Assembly (NCBI RefSeq): GCF_021474405.1
Contig: NZ_JAKEIO010000004.1
Coordinates: 55,953-119,952 of the forward strand
From: [Streptosporangium] indianense
GTDB lineage: Bacteria; Actinomycetota; Actinomycetes; Streptomycetales; Streptomycetaceae
Length of the DNA stretch: 64,000 nucleotides
Reading direction: 5' to 3'
The translations under genes were made by a program, and so were the position numbers. Below the pieces are notes generated by a model. The model was not told where the DNA came from and did not search any database. It saw only the letters and a list, made by a program, of their open reading frames with translations. Shown piece by piece: positions 53,945-61,267 of the stretch (the stretch's first letter is position 1; each line of letters begins with the position of its first letter).

Positions 53945-54130
53945 GTCCTCCGTCCTTCGGCCGGACCTGGCCGCCATCGGCCGTCCGGGGATGTCCTCGC
54001 GGAACTCGCTGATGGCGATCTTGCGAGGCTTGGCGCGCTCGGCGATCGGGATCACCGGCGCGTCCTGGCCGAGCGGACGGAGGCCGGTCTGCGCGCCGAC
54101 GGCGTGGCCGTACTCGGGGTGCCCCGGGGA
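53945..54130 (-). pseudogene. Hsp20 C-terminal fragment
   Basis: Minus-strand frame PVIPIAERAKPRKIAISEF is the conserved end of the Hsp20 alpha-crystallin domain; compare LRIPVAEQAKPRKITISGG in the intact gene at 56264. Upstream of it no alpha-crystallin core remains. It lies between the two DUF2267 genes. Confidence 0.75.
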
Positions 54131-54138
54131 TTCCGGTG

Positions 54139-54531
54139 TCAGCTGGCCAGATCGGCCTTGCCGAACAGGACGGCGTAGCCGGAGGGAAGCTGGCTGATGA
54201 TCTGGTTCAGCTCACCGCCGGAGACGGCGCCGGCCAGGGTGGTCAGGACCGCACTGGCGTCCCACTGGGCGGTGCGCGGTCGGGCGCCGATGCGCTCGGC
54301 GACCCGGCGGTAGAACTCCTCGATCCCGAAGCTCTCGGCTTGGGCCTGCTTGGCCTGGGCCAGTGCCTGTCCCAGCGGTGCGGGCAGCTGGGAGGCAAGG
54401 TCGTCGACCTCGCCGGGGCTGATGCGCTGGGCGAGCACGCTCAGCACCGCGTCGGTGACCTTCGCGGCTTCGTCCTGGCTGGCGTATTCGCCGAGCTCGC
54501 GTACGCGAGCGAGAAACTCGTGGTGCTGCAT
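54139..54531 (-). CDS. DUF2267 protein (second of two)
   Basis: A 130-residue helical paralogue of the 53472 protein: HEFLARVRELGEYASQDEAAKVTDAVLSVLAQRISPGEVDDLASQLPAPLG, and the matching end ASAVLTTLAGAVSGGELNQIISQLPSGYAVLFG. The shared ending (LPxGYxxLFG) shows a duplication. The Hsp20 fragment between the two copies suggests that the duplication or a later deletion removed a chaperone gene. Confidence 0.88.
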   Translation of the reverse strand: MQHHEFLARVRELGEYASQDEAAKVTDAVLSVLAQRISPGEVDDLASQLPAPLGQALAQAKQAQAESFGIEEFYRRVAERIGARPRTAQWDASAVLTTLAGAVSGGELNQIISQLPSGYAVLFGKADLAS

Positions 54532-54592
54532 GGTTCGTCACCTCCGCATACCAGTGATCTCGGGGCACCGAAGGCGATGCCCACTTCCCCGG

Positions 54593-54610
54593 TACCCCAG
54601 GTAGGGGTAA
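54593..54610. promoter_or_regulatory. Short inverted repeat upstream of DUF2267 gene
   Basis: TACCCC (about 54595-54600) and GGGGTA (about 54604-54609) form a near-perfect dyad around a short centre, between the DUF2267 start and the stop of the DnaK fragment. It could be an operator or a small terminator. Confidence 0.35.
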
Positions 54611-54615
54611 GCCTG

Positions 54616-54860
54616 TCAGCTACGTTCAGGCCCGCGATCTTCCCGGCCTCCTTGGTTGATCTCCTGCGCGGTGTACCGCTTGCCGTCGACGTCCCCGTAC
54701 TCGGGAAAACGCCGGCCGTGGTCGCCCATGTGCCGCTTCACGGAGTGTGCGGCGCGCTCCACGTTCGTCACGGCCTGCCGCTTGGCCACCTCGCCGACGA
54801 GTACCTCGCCGTTTTGGCGAACGCCACCACCGACGGGATCGTCCGCCCGCTTGTAGCTTC
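54616..54860 (-). pseudogene. DnaK (Hsp70) N-terminal fragment, frameshifted
   Basis: The minus strand reads [10 protein letters not shown], shifts one base, then [28 protein letters not shown] and [11 protein letters not shown], followed by unrelated residues and a stop at 54616. These are the conserved residues about 35-85 of the DnaK ATPase domain. The phosphate-binding start (GIDLGTTNS) and everything after about residue 90 are missing. It follows directly after the J-domain gene, the usual partner order reversed. Confidence 0.8.
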
Positions 54861-54887
54861 CCTCTCGTCCTCACCTCGTTTCTCGTC

Positions 54888-55250
54888 TCACCGGCCCGGG
54901 ACCCACCGGACCGGCCCCGCGCGCAGCGGCGGCTCGGGGCGCACGTCCCCGAGCACCACGACGTACCGCCGTGGGGGCCGCACGGGCTTGCTGGGGGCAG
55001 CACGTGGATCAGGCGCAGGCAGCGTGCGCTCGAGGCGCTGGTCGTAGGCCGCCCGCCGGATGGGATCGTGCAGCGTCTCGTACGCCGCCCGCACCTCAAC
55101 GAACCGTGCGGTGGTGTCCGCGCCCACGCGGGTGTCGGGGCGCAGTTCCCGCACGCGGGCGCGGTAGGCCGAGGTGATCTTCTCGGCCGTCGCTGAAGGC
55201 CGCACTCCCAGCACCGCGTACAGGTCCGATTCTGGCTCCGGCGCCTGCAC
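54888..55250 (-). CDS. Short J-domain protein lacking a canonical HPD motif
   Basis: A 120-residue protein: J domain in residues about 8-72 (DLYAVLGVRPSATAEKITSAYRARVRELRPDT; RFVEVRAAYETLHDPIRRAAYDQRLE) and a basic tail. The essential His-Pro-Asp tripeptide reads Arg-Pro-Asp (37-39), a change known to abolish DnaK stimulation in canonical J proteins. No zinc or substrate-binding domains follow. It may be a decayed or repurposed co-chaperone. It lies downstream of a HAIR-like repeat at 55320 and is followed by a dead DnaK fragment. Confidence 0.8.
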   Translation of the reverse strand: MQAPEPESDLYAVLGVRPSATAEKITSAYRARVRELRPDTRVGADTTARFVEVRAAYETLHDPIRRAAYDQRLERTLPAPDPRAAPSKPVRPPRRYVVVLGDVRPEPPLRAGPVRWVPGR

Positions 55251-55319
55251 GTCCGGTCACCTCCTCGCCCATGCTGAGCTGCCATTTCCTACTCACTTGC
55301 CTGCCTTTCTGAAATAGAA

Positions 55320-55340
55320 CTTGAGTCATGCCTTGTCAAG
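55320..55340. promoter_or_regulatory. HAIR-like inverted repeat (HspR operator candidate)
   Basis: CTTGAGT (55320-55326), seven bases, then TGTCAAG (55334-55340). The HspR operator consensus is CTTGAGT-N7-ACTCAAG: the left arm is perfect and the right arm matches five of seven, with spacing exact. It sits 70 bases upstream of the J-domain gene, the expected place for HspR control of the dnaK-type operon. Confidence 0.6.
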
Positions 55341-55493
55341 TCTGACCAGGTAGACCTGTCGCAGTTGACCCATGTGCCGATGCCGACGGCCTCGACGTTC
55401 TGGTGTCCGTGCGGACGCTGCTGGACCAGGACCAGGGGGAGCTACGTCTGGTCGGCACCCGGGACAGCGCCCGCACGCCGGATGGGAGGTGCA
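55341..55493 (+). pseudogene. STAS-domain (anti-anti-sigma) fragment
   Basis: VDLSQLTHV in one frame is continued by ADADGLDVLVSVRTLLDQDQGELRLVGTRDSA one base away. This is the phosphorylation-loop strand-helix-strand of a STAS protein, with Asp in place of the usual Ser in the D-S-S-G position. The rest of the domain is missing. Confidence 0.55.
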
Positions 55494-56039
55494 GTGCAGC
55501 GATCTCTGAATGCCGAGTGGGAGGTCTTCTACCGCGACAACACCGCCGCTCTCCTCCCCGTACCGCCCCAGGGCCCACCCCTATGCGAGCACTGCGGCCG
55601 CCGCTGGGTCGGACGCCTGATGGCGCGCCGGCCGCTGCCGCTGCCCGGTGACGCCGAGGCGCCCCGCAGCCGCAGCCGTGCCCCGGCGAGGGCGGCCATC
55701 GTCCCAAGCGGCACACAGCACCGACGCTGCACGCCGCCAGCCACCCGCAGCCGCAACCCGTCGCACGAGCAGGGCGGGCGCCCACGAAGTCGTCCGGATG
55801 ATCCCGACAGTGCGCGCCTGCCCCAGGGTTGCGGGCGCGCATCTTTGTGTCCGGGATTCTGCGCGCCCATCTCCTGGGCGCTGCGGCGAACCCTGAAGGC
55901 GGCACCATCGGCACTCACGTGTGAGCTGAGGCATTGCCGGTTCACGCGGTCGGCCTCCACGATGACCGGACCAGACGAGGTCAAGGAGGGCAGCTCCTCA
56001 TGGGTCATCATGTGCACGTGCGGCTCAGCCAGGGGCTGA
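55494..56039 (+). CDS. Hypothetical protein with a CxxC motif
   Basis: Taking GTG 55494 (GGGAGG seven bases upstream), a 181-residue frame reads QRSLNAEWEVFYRDNTAALLPVPPQGPPLCEHCGRRWVGRLMARRPLPLPGD and then becomes Arg/Ser/Pro-rich. The first 60 residues are convincingly protein-like with a single CEHCG knuckle; the tail may be frameshifted or disordered. The 3' end overlaps the next small gene by 40 bases. Family unknown. Confidence 0.4.
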   Translation: MQRSLNAEWEVFYRDNTAALLPVPPQGPPLCEHCGRRWVGRLMARRPLPLPGDAEAPRSRSRAPARAAIVPSGTQHRRCTPPATRSRNPSHEQGGRPRSRPDDPDSARLPQGCGRASLCPGFCAPISWALRRTLKAAPSALTCELRHCRFTRSASTMTGPDEVKEGSSSWVIMCTCGSARG

Positions 56040-56152
56040 GCGTGTCGGCCGATGGAGAACTGATCGAGCACTCCCGCTGCCGGTGCGGCGCCACCTTCAC
56101 CAAGGTGTTCGACGCGGAGGACGGGAAGCCGGAGGACGGGGCACGCGGGTAG
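56000..56152 (+). CDS. Small zinc-ribbon-like protein (50 residues)
   Basis: ATG 56000 follows an excellent AAGGAGG site ten bases upstream. Sequence: GHHVHVRLSQGLSVSADGELIEHSRCRCGATFTKVFDAEDG. The single CRC knuckle with nearby His residues could bind one metal ion. It is convergent with Hsp20. No family known to me. Confidence 0.55.
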   Translation: MGHHVHVRLSQGLSVSADGELIEHSRCRCGATFTKVFDAEDGKPEDGARG

Positions 56153-56212
56153 CCATGCTGTCACGTGTCGGCGCCCCGTGGTCGCCGATGGAGAAGGGGC
56201 AAAGACGGCGTC

Positions 56213-56240
56213 AGGGCCCCGGACTGATGCCCGAGGCCCT
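56213..56240. terminator. Hairpin between convergent small gene and Hsp20
   Basis: AGGGCC (56213-56218) pairs with GGCCCT (56235-56240), extended inward by CCGG/CCCG pairs with one mismatch. It lies downstream of both convergent genes, consistent with a shared terminator. Confidence 0.5.
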
Positions 56241-56263
56241 TGAAGAGAGGAGTGTCTGAGGCG

Positions 56264-56686
56264 TCAGCTGTCCAGTTCCTTGCGGTTGCTGCCGCCGCTG
56301 ATGGTGATCTTGCGTGGCTTGGCCTGCTCGGCGACCGGGATCCGCAGCTTCAGCACACCGGCCTCGTAGGAGGCTTCGATCTTGTCGACGTCGAGGGTCT
56401 CGCCAAGGAATAGCTGCCGACTGAACGTCCCGACGGGCCGTTCGGTGACCACGGTCTCGGTGTTCTCGCCGTACGCCGGCTTGCGTTCAGCCTTCACCGT
56501 CAGGACATTGCGCTCGACATCGAGATCGATCGACTCGGTGTCCACGCCCGGCAGGTCCAGCTCCACGAAGAACGTGTCACCCTCGCGCCAGGCATCCAGC
56601 GGTGTGCCCGCCGGGTGTGCGGCCGTGCCCCAGACGCGCTCGACGAGCCGGTCAAGCTCGTGGAAGGGATCCGTACGCATGAGCAT
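56264..56686 (-). CDS. Hsp20/alpha-crystallin small heat-shock protein
   Basis: A 140-residue ATP-independent chaperone. N-terminal arm (DPFHELDRLVERVWG), alpha-crystallin domain (LDAWREGDTFFVELDLPGVDTESIDLDVERNVLTVKAERKP; RQLFLGETLDVDKIEASYEAGVLKLRIPV) and C-terminal region with an alternating I-T-I motif for oligomerisation. It prevents aggregation of unfolding proteins. ATG 56686 follows GGAGGG; the overlapping GATGACA is a half of the RheA-type operator known for Hsp18, but the other half is not present. A HAIR-like repeat lies 72 bases upstream. Confidence 0.92.
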   Translation of the reverse strand: MLMRTDPFHELDRLVERVWGTAAHPAGTPLDAWREGDTFFVELDLPGVDTESIDLDVERNVLTVKAERKPAYGENTETVVTERPVGTFSRQLFLGETLDVDKIEASYEAGVLKLRIPVAEQAKPRKITISGGSNRKELDS

Positions 56687-56757
56687 CTTGTCATCCCTCC
56701 TTCACGTCGTTCCTGCGTTCAATCCGCTCCACATCTGATGTACCACTACGCCGGAAA

Positions 56758-56778
56758 GTTGACAAGCATCCGCTCAAC
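56758..56778. promoter_or_regulatory. Second HAIR-like inverted repeat, upstream of Hsp20
   Basis: On the minus strand, GTTGAGC, seven bases, then TGTCAAC (plus-strand 56778 to 56758). Geometry equals the HspR operator (7-7-7) with TTGA/TCAA conserved in both arms but outer bases changed. It may be a binding site for HspR or a relative controlling Hsp20. Confidence 0.45.
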
Positions 56779-57204
56779 CTTGGCCCGGCTGTTCTGGGCG
56801 ATGACCTGCCGCAGGCTCCTGCTCGCCCTTGCCGCCGAAGGGGACGAACACGTCCATGAGCGTGGGCGTCAATCCAGCTGTGGCCTTCCGCTCCGTGATC
56901 GCGGCACCGTGCTGCTCGGTGTGGCCGGCACGCTGATCGCCATTCGGTGGTAGCCACTCCCGCAGACGTTCTCTCAGTGCATAGGCGAAGCGGTACGACG
57001 TAGCGGATGATCTGCAGCCACAGAACGGCCGGCGTTATCCGCGCACGGAACGGTCCGTCGCTGTTCGCGCGGCTGCGTCGTCTACTGCGCCACCGCGGCC
57101 GTTCCTGACCGGGCTTGCGAAGGCCGCCGCCAGGTGCATCGGAGCCGGGTGGGTGACGATGGAGGTGTACGGCCGACCGTGCTCTTCCAGGAGGAGGCAG
57201 CGGC
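56779..57204. other. Intergenic, no gene seen
   Basis: About 425 bases between divergent Hsp20 and HdeD genes. A minus-strand stretch near 56900-56810 (ITERKATAGLTPTLMDVFVPFGGKGE) is protein-like but has no start. Promoters of both genes should be here. Confidence 0.35.
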
Positions 57205-57882
57205 ATGACTTATCCCTCTGATGCCTCGGGCGTCGGCCCTCCACGCGGCAGCGAGCCACAAGACGCTCCCTTGACCGAAGGCCTGGGTGCGTTGGCGAAC
57301 ATGGGCTGGCAGATCCTGCTCACCATGGGCCTGGCCACGATCGCTCTGGGCGTCGTCGTTTTCGCCTGGCCGGAGGAGACGCTGCGGGTCGTCGGCGTAC
57401 TCTTCGGCATCTACCTGCTGGCCACCGGCGTCTTCCAGCTGGCCGCCGCCTTCGGCACGCACGTCCCCCGGCATCTTCGGGTGCTGCACTTCCTCACGGG
57501 CGCGCTCTCCGTCCTGCTGGGGCTGATCTGCTTCCGGGGCACCCTGCAGTCCATCTTCCTGCTCGCCCTGTGGATCGGCTTCAGCTGGCTGATGCGCGGC
57601 ATCATGGTGACGGCAGCGGCGGCCTCCGCCGAGGACACGCCGGCACGCGGCTGGCAGCTGTTCTACGGGATCATCAGCACTCTGGCGGGCATCGTGCTGA
57701 TCGTCTCGCCGTTCACCTCGATCGCCGCATTCACCCTGGCGGTGGCCGTCATGGCCGTGGTCCTCGGGGTGGTCGAGGTGTTCCAGGCCATCAGGTTGCG
57801 CGTCGAAGTCGGCCGCCTCGCTCCGCGCGGCACTGCCACACAGCGGCGGCCCCTGTTCCACCGCCCACACCCCCAGCACTGA
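57205..57882 (+). CDS. HdeD-family (DUF308) membrane protein
   Basis: A 225-residue protein with six membrane helices in three hairpins: WQILLTMGLATIALGVVVFAWP, TLRVVGVLFGIYLLATGVFQLAAAF, LHFLTGALSVLLGLICF, IFLLALWIGFSWLMRGIMV, GIISTLAGIVLIVSPFTSI and FTLAVAVMAVVLGVVEVFQAI. The DUF308 family includes E. coli HdeD of acid resistance; the mechanism is unknown. ATG 57205 has GAGGAGG. A truncated relative lies at 58977. Confidence 0.88.
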   Translation: MTYPSDASGVGPPRGSEPQDAPLTEGLGALANMGWQILLTMGLATIALGVVVFAWPEETLRVVGVLFGIYLLATGVFQLAAAFGTHVPRHLRVLHFLTGALSVLLGLICFRGTLQSIFLLALWIGFSWLMRGIMVTAAAASAEDTPARGWQLFYGIISTLAGIVLIVSPFTSIAAFTLAVAVMAVVLGVVEVFQAIRLRVEVGRLAPRGTATQRRPLFHRPHPQH

Positions 57883-57933
57883 TCACCGGGACCGGACCGG
57901 ATACCAGATGATCCGCGAAGGCGGACGGGGCGA

Positions 57934-57962
57934 GCGGAGTGCAGCGCGTGCGCACGCTCCGC
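57934..57962. terminator. Hairpin between convergent HdeD and lipid-kinase genes
   Basis: GCGGAG (57934-57939) pairs with CTCCGC (57957-57962) around a GC-rich 17-base loop that can itself pair (GTGC/GCAC). A shared terminator for the two convergent genes is likely. Confidence 0.45.
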
Positions 57963-58013
57963 CGACCCCGGCGGGGCAAGGGATGCGGGAGTCCGGCACT
58001 CGGGGACGTCCTC

Positions 58014-58958
58014 TCAGTGGCGCCTCGCGTGCTCCGGCGGCATCCCCGGCCGGTCCTTCGGCAGCAGCAGACGCAGGGCACCCGGCCGGATAGCGCACAC
58101 GACGGGCAGAGGAAGCCGCATCGCTTCGCCGTCGACGCCGGCGTCAAGATGCGGCGCCTCGCCGTGCAGTGTGATGCCGGGAGCAGACCAGACGACGGCA
58201 CCATCTTCCGCCGACCCGGCACCGCGCTTGTCCTGTAGCAGTTCGCCGCGCAGATGCCGCAGGAGATCCGGCGGGGCCTGCGCCCGGCGCTTGAGAACGA
58301 TGACGCCCAGCTGTCCCGTGCTGAGGGAGAAGCGCCGCCCCAGCCAGCGCGGTGTGGCCAGGTGGTAAGGGTTATTGGAGATCAGCACCACCTGCGGGAA
58401 CTCGATGGTCCCCCATGGTGTGTCCATACGGGCCTCGACCCACTGCTTGCCCTTGACATAGTCGGGTGCCACTGCGGCGAACGCGCGCGGCTTGTCCTCC
58501 CGGTACCCGGGCTCCAGCAGGGCATCGGCGTACACGCCGAAAGAGACGTTGTTGACGAAGACACGCGAGCCGAGCACGCCCAGGTCCACCTGCGCGGGCT
58601 CACCGTCGATCAGGGCGTCCAGCGCCCGTCCCGGATCGCGCAGATCGAGGCCCAGGTCCCGGGCGAAGTGGTTGCGGGTACCCGCCGGGACCACGACCAG
58701 CGACCGGCCCGTGTCGGCGGCCACCGCGGCGACCGCCGACACGGTGCCGTCACCGCCGGCGACCCCCAGCACCTGCGCCCCCTCCACCACGGCGTTCCTC
58801 GCGAGCGACGCCGCGTCCTCCTGCGTGCTGGTCGTCCAGACCTGGGCTCCCATGCCCTCGGCCCGATGTTTCAGGCTGTAACGCGCCGCCTTGCCGCCGC
58901 CCGAGCGTGGATTCATCACGATCACCACCCGGGCGACTGTCCGAGCAATGGCCATCAC
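58014..58958 (-). CDS. Diacylglycerol-kinase-catalytic-domain lipid kinase
   Basis: A 314-residue cytoplasmic/membrane-peripheral lipid kinase (DagK/YegS type). Nucleotide motif GVAGGDGTVSAVAAVAADTGRSLVVVPAGTRNHFARDLGLD, N-terminal VVIVMNPRSGGGKA, and C-terminal beta domain (RVFVNNVSFGVYADALLE; VVLISNNPYHLA). It phosphorylates diacylglycerol or a related lipid using ATP. GTG 58958 and ATG 58955 are adjacent after AAAGGGG. It could pair functionally with the PAP2 phosphatase at 13013, which does the reverse. Confidence 0.9.
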   Translation of the reverse strand: MMAIARTVARVVIVMNPRSGGGKAARYSLKHRAEGMGAQVWTTSTQEDAASLARNAVVEGAQVLGVAGGDGTVSAVAAVAADTGRSLVVVPAGTRNHFARDLGLDLRDPGRALDALIDGEPAQVDLGVLGSRVFVNNVSFGVYADALLEPGYREDKPRAFAAVAPDYVKGKQWVEARMDTPWGTIEFPQVVLISNNPYHLATPRWLGRRFSLSTGQLGVIVLKRRAQAPPDLLRHLRGELLQDKRGAGSAEDGAVVWSAPGITLHGEAPHLDAGVDGEAMRLPLPVVCAIRPGALRLLLPKDRPGMPPEHARRH

Positions 58959-58976
58959 CGCATCCCCTTTCGGTGC

Positions 58977-59110
58977 TCAGGCGGTGACATTGAGTGGCCA
59001 GCCCATGTTCGCCAACGTCGCCAGGCTTCCGCGGAGCAAGGGTCCTGAGATTCGATGTCGTGCGGGCGAATGGTGCCGGTGGCTGCTGCGGCTGCACAGG
59101 GGTAGGTCAT
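58977..59110 (-). pseudogene. Truncated HdeD-family gene
   Basis: ATG 59110 with a strong GGAGG site begins TYPCAAAAATGTIRPHDIE, shifts frame, and continues SLATLANMGWPLNVTA to a stop. It aligns with the N-terminus of the intact HdeD (TYPSDASGVGPP, then LGALANMGWQIL), then ends before any membrane helix. A partial duplicate with a live-looking ribosome site. Confidence 0.7.
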
Positions 59111-59523
59111 GCCACCTCCCCCTCCCGGTAGAGGGGTGGATCGGTTCCCCTCCATCCTCACTCCGCCCAGCTCCGTATTGCCTGGCGGGAGGTGGGCAAC
59201 GGAGATTTGCCGAGTCGGTGCCGTCGCCCTGGACCGCTTCGGGCGATCTCTCTGCGATGCCGGCAGGGCCGGGGGTTCCTCGCCCCAGCTTGCCGACGCC
59301 TCGGGCGGAGACTGCTCCAGTGCGCACCCTCTGGCTCACCCTCGACTGCGAGAACGAGCCGGGGCCCGGTCGGCGGGCAAAGCCCCAGCTGGGGAGCAGT
59401 AGCATCTGGGAGCCGGTCGGAGGCCGCGGTGCTGGGCGAAGGAACGCGAACGAACGAGCCCTGGCGCCGGATCGCCCGTAGATTGGAACTCCAGGCAGTC
59501 GCGCTCGCGGCCACGGAGAGCGC
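59111..59523. other. Intergenic, no gene seen
   Basis: About 410 bases between the divergent HdeD fragment and the PAS-PP2C gene. Frames on both strands are unconvincing. Promoter of the phosphatase expected near 59470-59510. Confidence 0.4.
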
Positions 59524-60762
59524 GTGATGACAGCGGACATCGATTTCACGGCGTTCTTCGACGCCACCCCAAGCCCGTACCTGGTGCTGGATGCGGACCT
59601 GGTGATCCGCTACGTCAACCCGGCCTGCCTGCGGACTGCAGGCCGGACCAAGGACGAGTTGATCGGGAAGTACTTCTTTGACGCCCTGCCGGAGAATCCC
59701 GGCTTCCGCAGCGACGCGGAACGAAACCTGAAAGCCTCCCTGCACCGGCTTCTGAGCACCGGGAATCCGGAAACCGCGGTGCTCCAGCGGTACGACGTTC
59801 CCGCCCCCGATCAGCAGGACGGTTTCGAGGAGCGATGGTGGTCCGTGATCCACACCCCCCTTTACGGACCTGACGGCATGGTGAAGTGGATCATCCAACA
59901 GGTAACGGACGTCACGGCCTTCGTCCACTCACCCCGGGCACGTCAGCTCAGCAAGGAGTCGCCCGAACGAACGGAGGGCATGGCAGCCGAGCTGTACGCG
60001 CGCGCCCGCGAGTTGCACCGGCTGAACCAGGAACTACGCCAGGCCCACGCCCGCGAACAGCAGGTCGCCATCACCCTGCAAGAAGCCATGCTCTCCGTCC
60101 CCGACCTGGACCGGCACACCAACATCGCCGTGCGCTACCTGCCCGCGACCGCGTCACTGAACGTGTGCGGCGACTGGTACGACGTCGTCGACCTGCCACC
60201 CGACCGCTACGCCGTGGCGGTCGGAGACGTCGTCGGCCACGGCCTGCACGCCGCGGCCATCATGGGCATGCTCCGCAGCGCCCTGAGCGCCGTCATCCGC
60301 GCCATCCCCAGCCCTGCTCAGGCCCTGGAAGTTCTCGGCCTCTATGCCCGCTCCGTGGACGGCGCCATGGCCGCCACCGCGGTCAAGGTGCTCATCGACA
60401 CCCGCAGCAGACTGATCATCTACAGCAACGCCGGGCACCCACCGCCGGTCCTGCTCCACACCGACGGAACCTGCGAACAGCTGGACCAGGCCACCGACCC
60501 GCCACTCGGCACACGCGAGCACCACGTCCCCCGCCCCCAGGCAGGCCTCCCTTTCAGGCCGGGAGACACCCTCGTGCTGTACACCGACGGCCTCATCGAG
60601 CGCCGCGGCGAGGACATCGACGTCGGCCTGGACCGCCTGACCACTGCCCTGGCCCAGGACCGAAACCTCGCCCCTGACCTGCTGGCCGACTCGCTGCTGA
60701 CCCGGCTCGACGTCGCCGGGGGCGCCTCCGACGACATCGCTCTCGTCATCATCCGCCTATGA
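59524..60762 (+). CDS. PAS-PP2C (SpoIIE) signalling phosphatase
   Basis: A 412-residue phosphatase. PAS domain (DFTAFFDATPSPYLVLDADLVIRYVNPACLR, about 7-140), coiled-coil linker (ELYARARELHRLNQELRQAHAREQQVAITLQ) and PP2C domain. Metal motifs: [39 protein letters not shown] and SDDIALVII; in the first, the usual first Gly is Cys. GTG 59524 and ATG 59527 follow GGAGAG. Fourth SpoIIE-type phosphatase of the window; the linker-ATPase of the first is absent here. It would act on a STAS protein. Confidence 0.9.
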   Translation: MMTADIDFTAFFDATPSPYLVLDADLVIRYVNPACLRTAGRTKDELIGKYFFDALPENPGFRSDAERNLKASLHRLLSTGNPETAVLQRYDVPAPDQQDGFEERWWSVIHTPLYGPDGMVKWIIQQVTDVTAFVHSPRARQLSKESPERTEGMAAELYARARELHRLNQELRQAHAREQQVAITLQEAMLSVPDLDRHTNIAVRYLPATASLNVCGDWYDVVDLPPDRYAVAVGDVVGHGLHAAAIMGMLRSALSAVIRAIPSPAQALEVLGLYARSVDGAMAATAVKVLIDTRSRLIIYSNAGHPPPVLLHTDGTCEQLDQATDPPLGTREHHVPRPQAGLPFRPGDTLVLYTDGLIERRGEDIDVGLDRLTTALAQDRNLAPDLLADSLLTRLDVAGGASDDIALVIIRL

Positions 60763-60839
60763 CGTGCGCGACTTTTCCGTAGCGCCCGGAGATACTCCAG
60801 CCCGGATCAGGAACAGGCACTCATCGCGCGGCGGCCAGT

Positions 60840-61160
60840 TCGGTGTGGATCTGCTCGCGCAGTTCCCGGCCTGCTGTGGTCGCGGCGTAGGGCTCGGCTT
60901 TTCCGAGACAGTTCGCCGAGCCGGTCGGCGACGCGCAGGGACCGCACCGCTCGGCCAGAGCCGCCGCGACCAAGATGGTCGAGCGCCGGCGTCTGAACTG
61001 CCGCCAGTCGACGCCAGCAGATCAGCGAGCATCCGAGGCTCAGGAAGGCTTCAGGGAGGTGGTCTCGAATCTCCCATCGGATGCGCAGGCGGCGGAACCA
61101 GTCCAAGTGAGCGAAGGTGCGTTCCACGACCCAGCGCTGACGACAGGTCCACCGCGATCG
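60840..61160 (-). pseudogene. IS5-family transposase C-terminal remnant plus unrelated tail fragment
   Basis: The minus strand from about 61155 reads RQRWVVERTFAHLDWFRRLRIRW, EIRDHLPEAFLSLGCSLICWRRL: the C-terminal DDE segment with catalytic Glu. It then enters unrelated sequence whose other frame reads VADRLGEL and EPYAATTAGRELREQIHTELAAAR to a stop near 60820, the tail of some other protein. No N-terminal part and no inverted repeats. A dead junction fragment. Confidence 0.75.
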
Positions 61161-61267
61161 GTGATCCGATTGGAATGGCCCGGGTTTGGGGAGGCTGCTG
61201 GCGGTGGTGTGTTGAGCAGAGGCCGGGGATCAGAGCTCGGGACCGTGGGACCTGGGAGGGGTGGCGA

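Noticed and set aside
56686..56700. RheA-type operator (TGTCATC-N5-GATGACA) at the Hsp20 start
   Set aside because: Only one half-site is present, overlapping the ribosome site; the partner half does not match.
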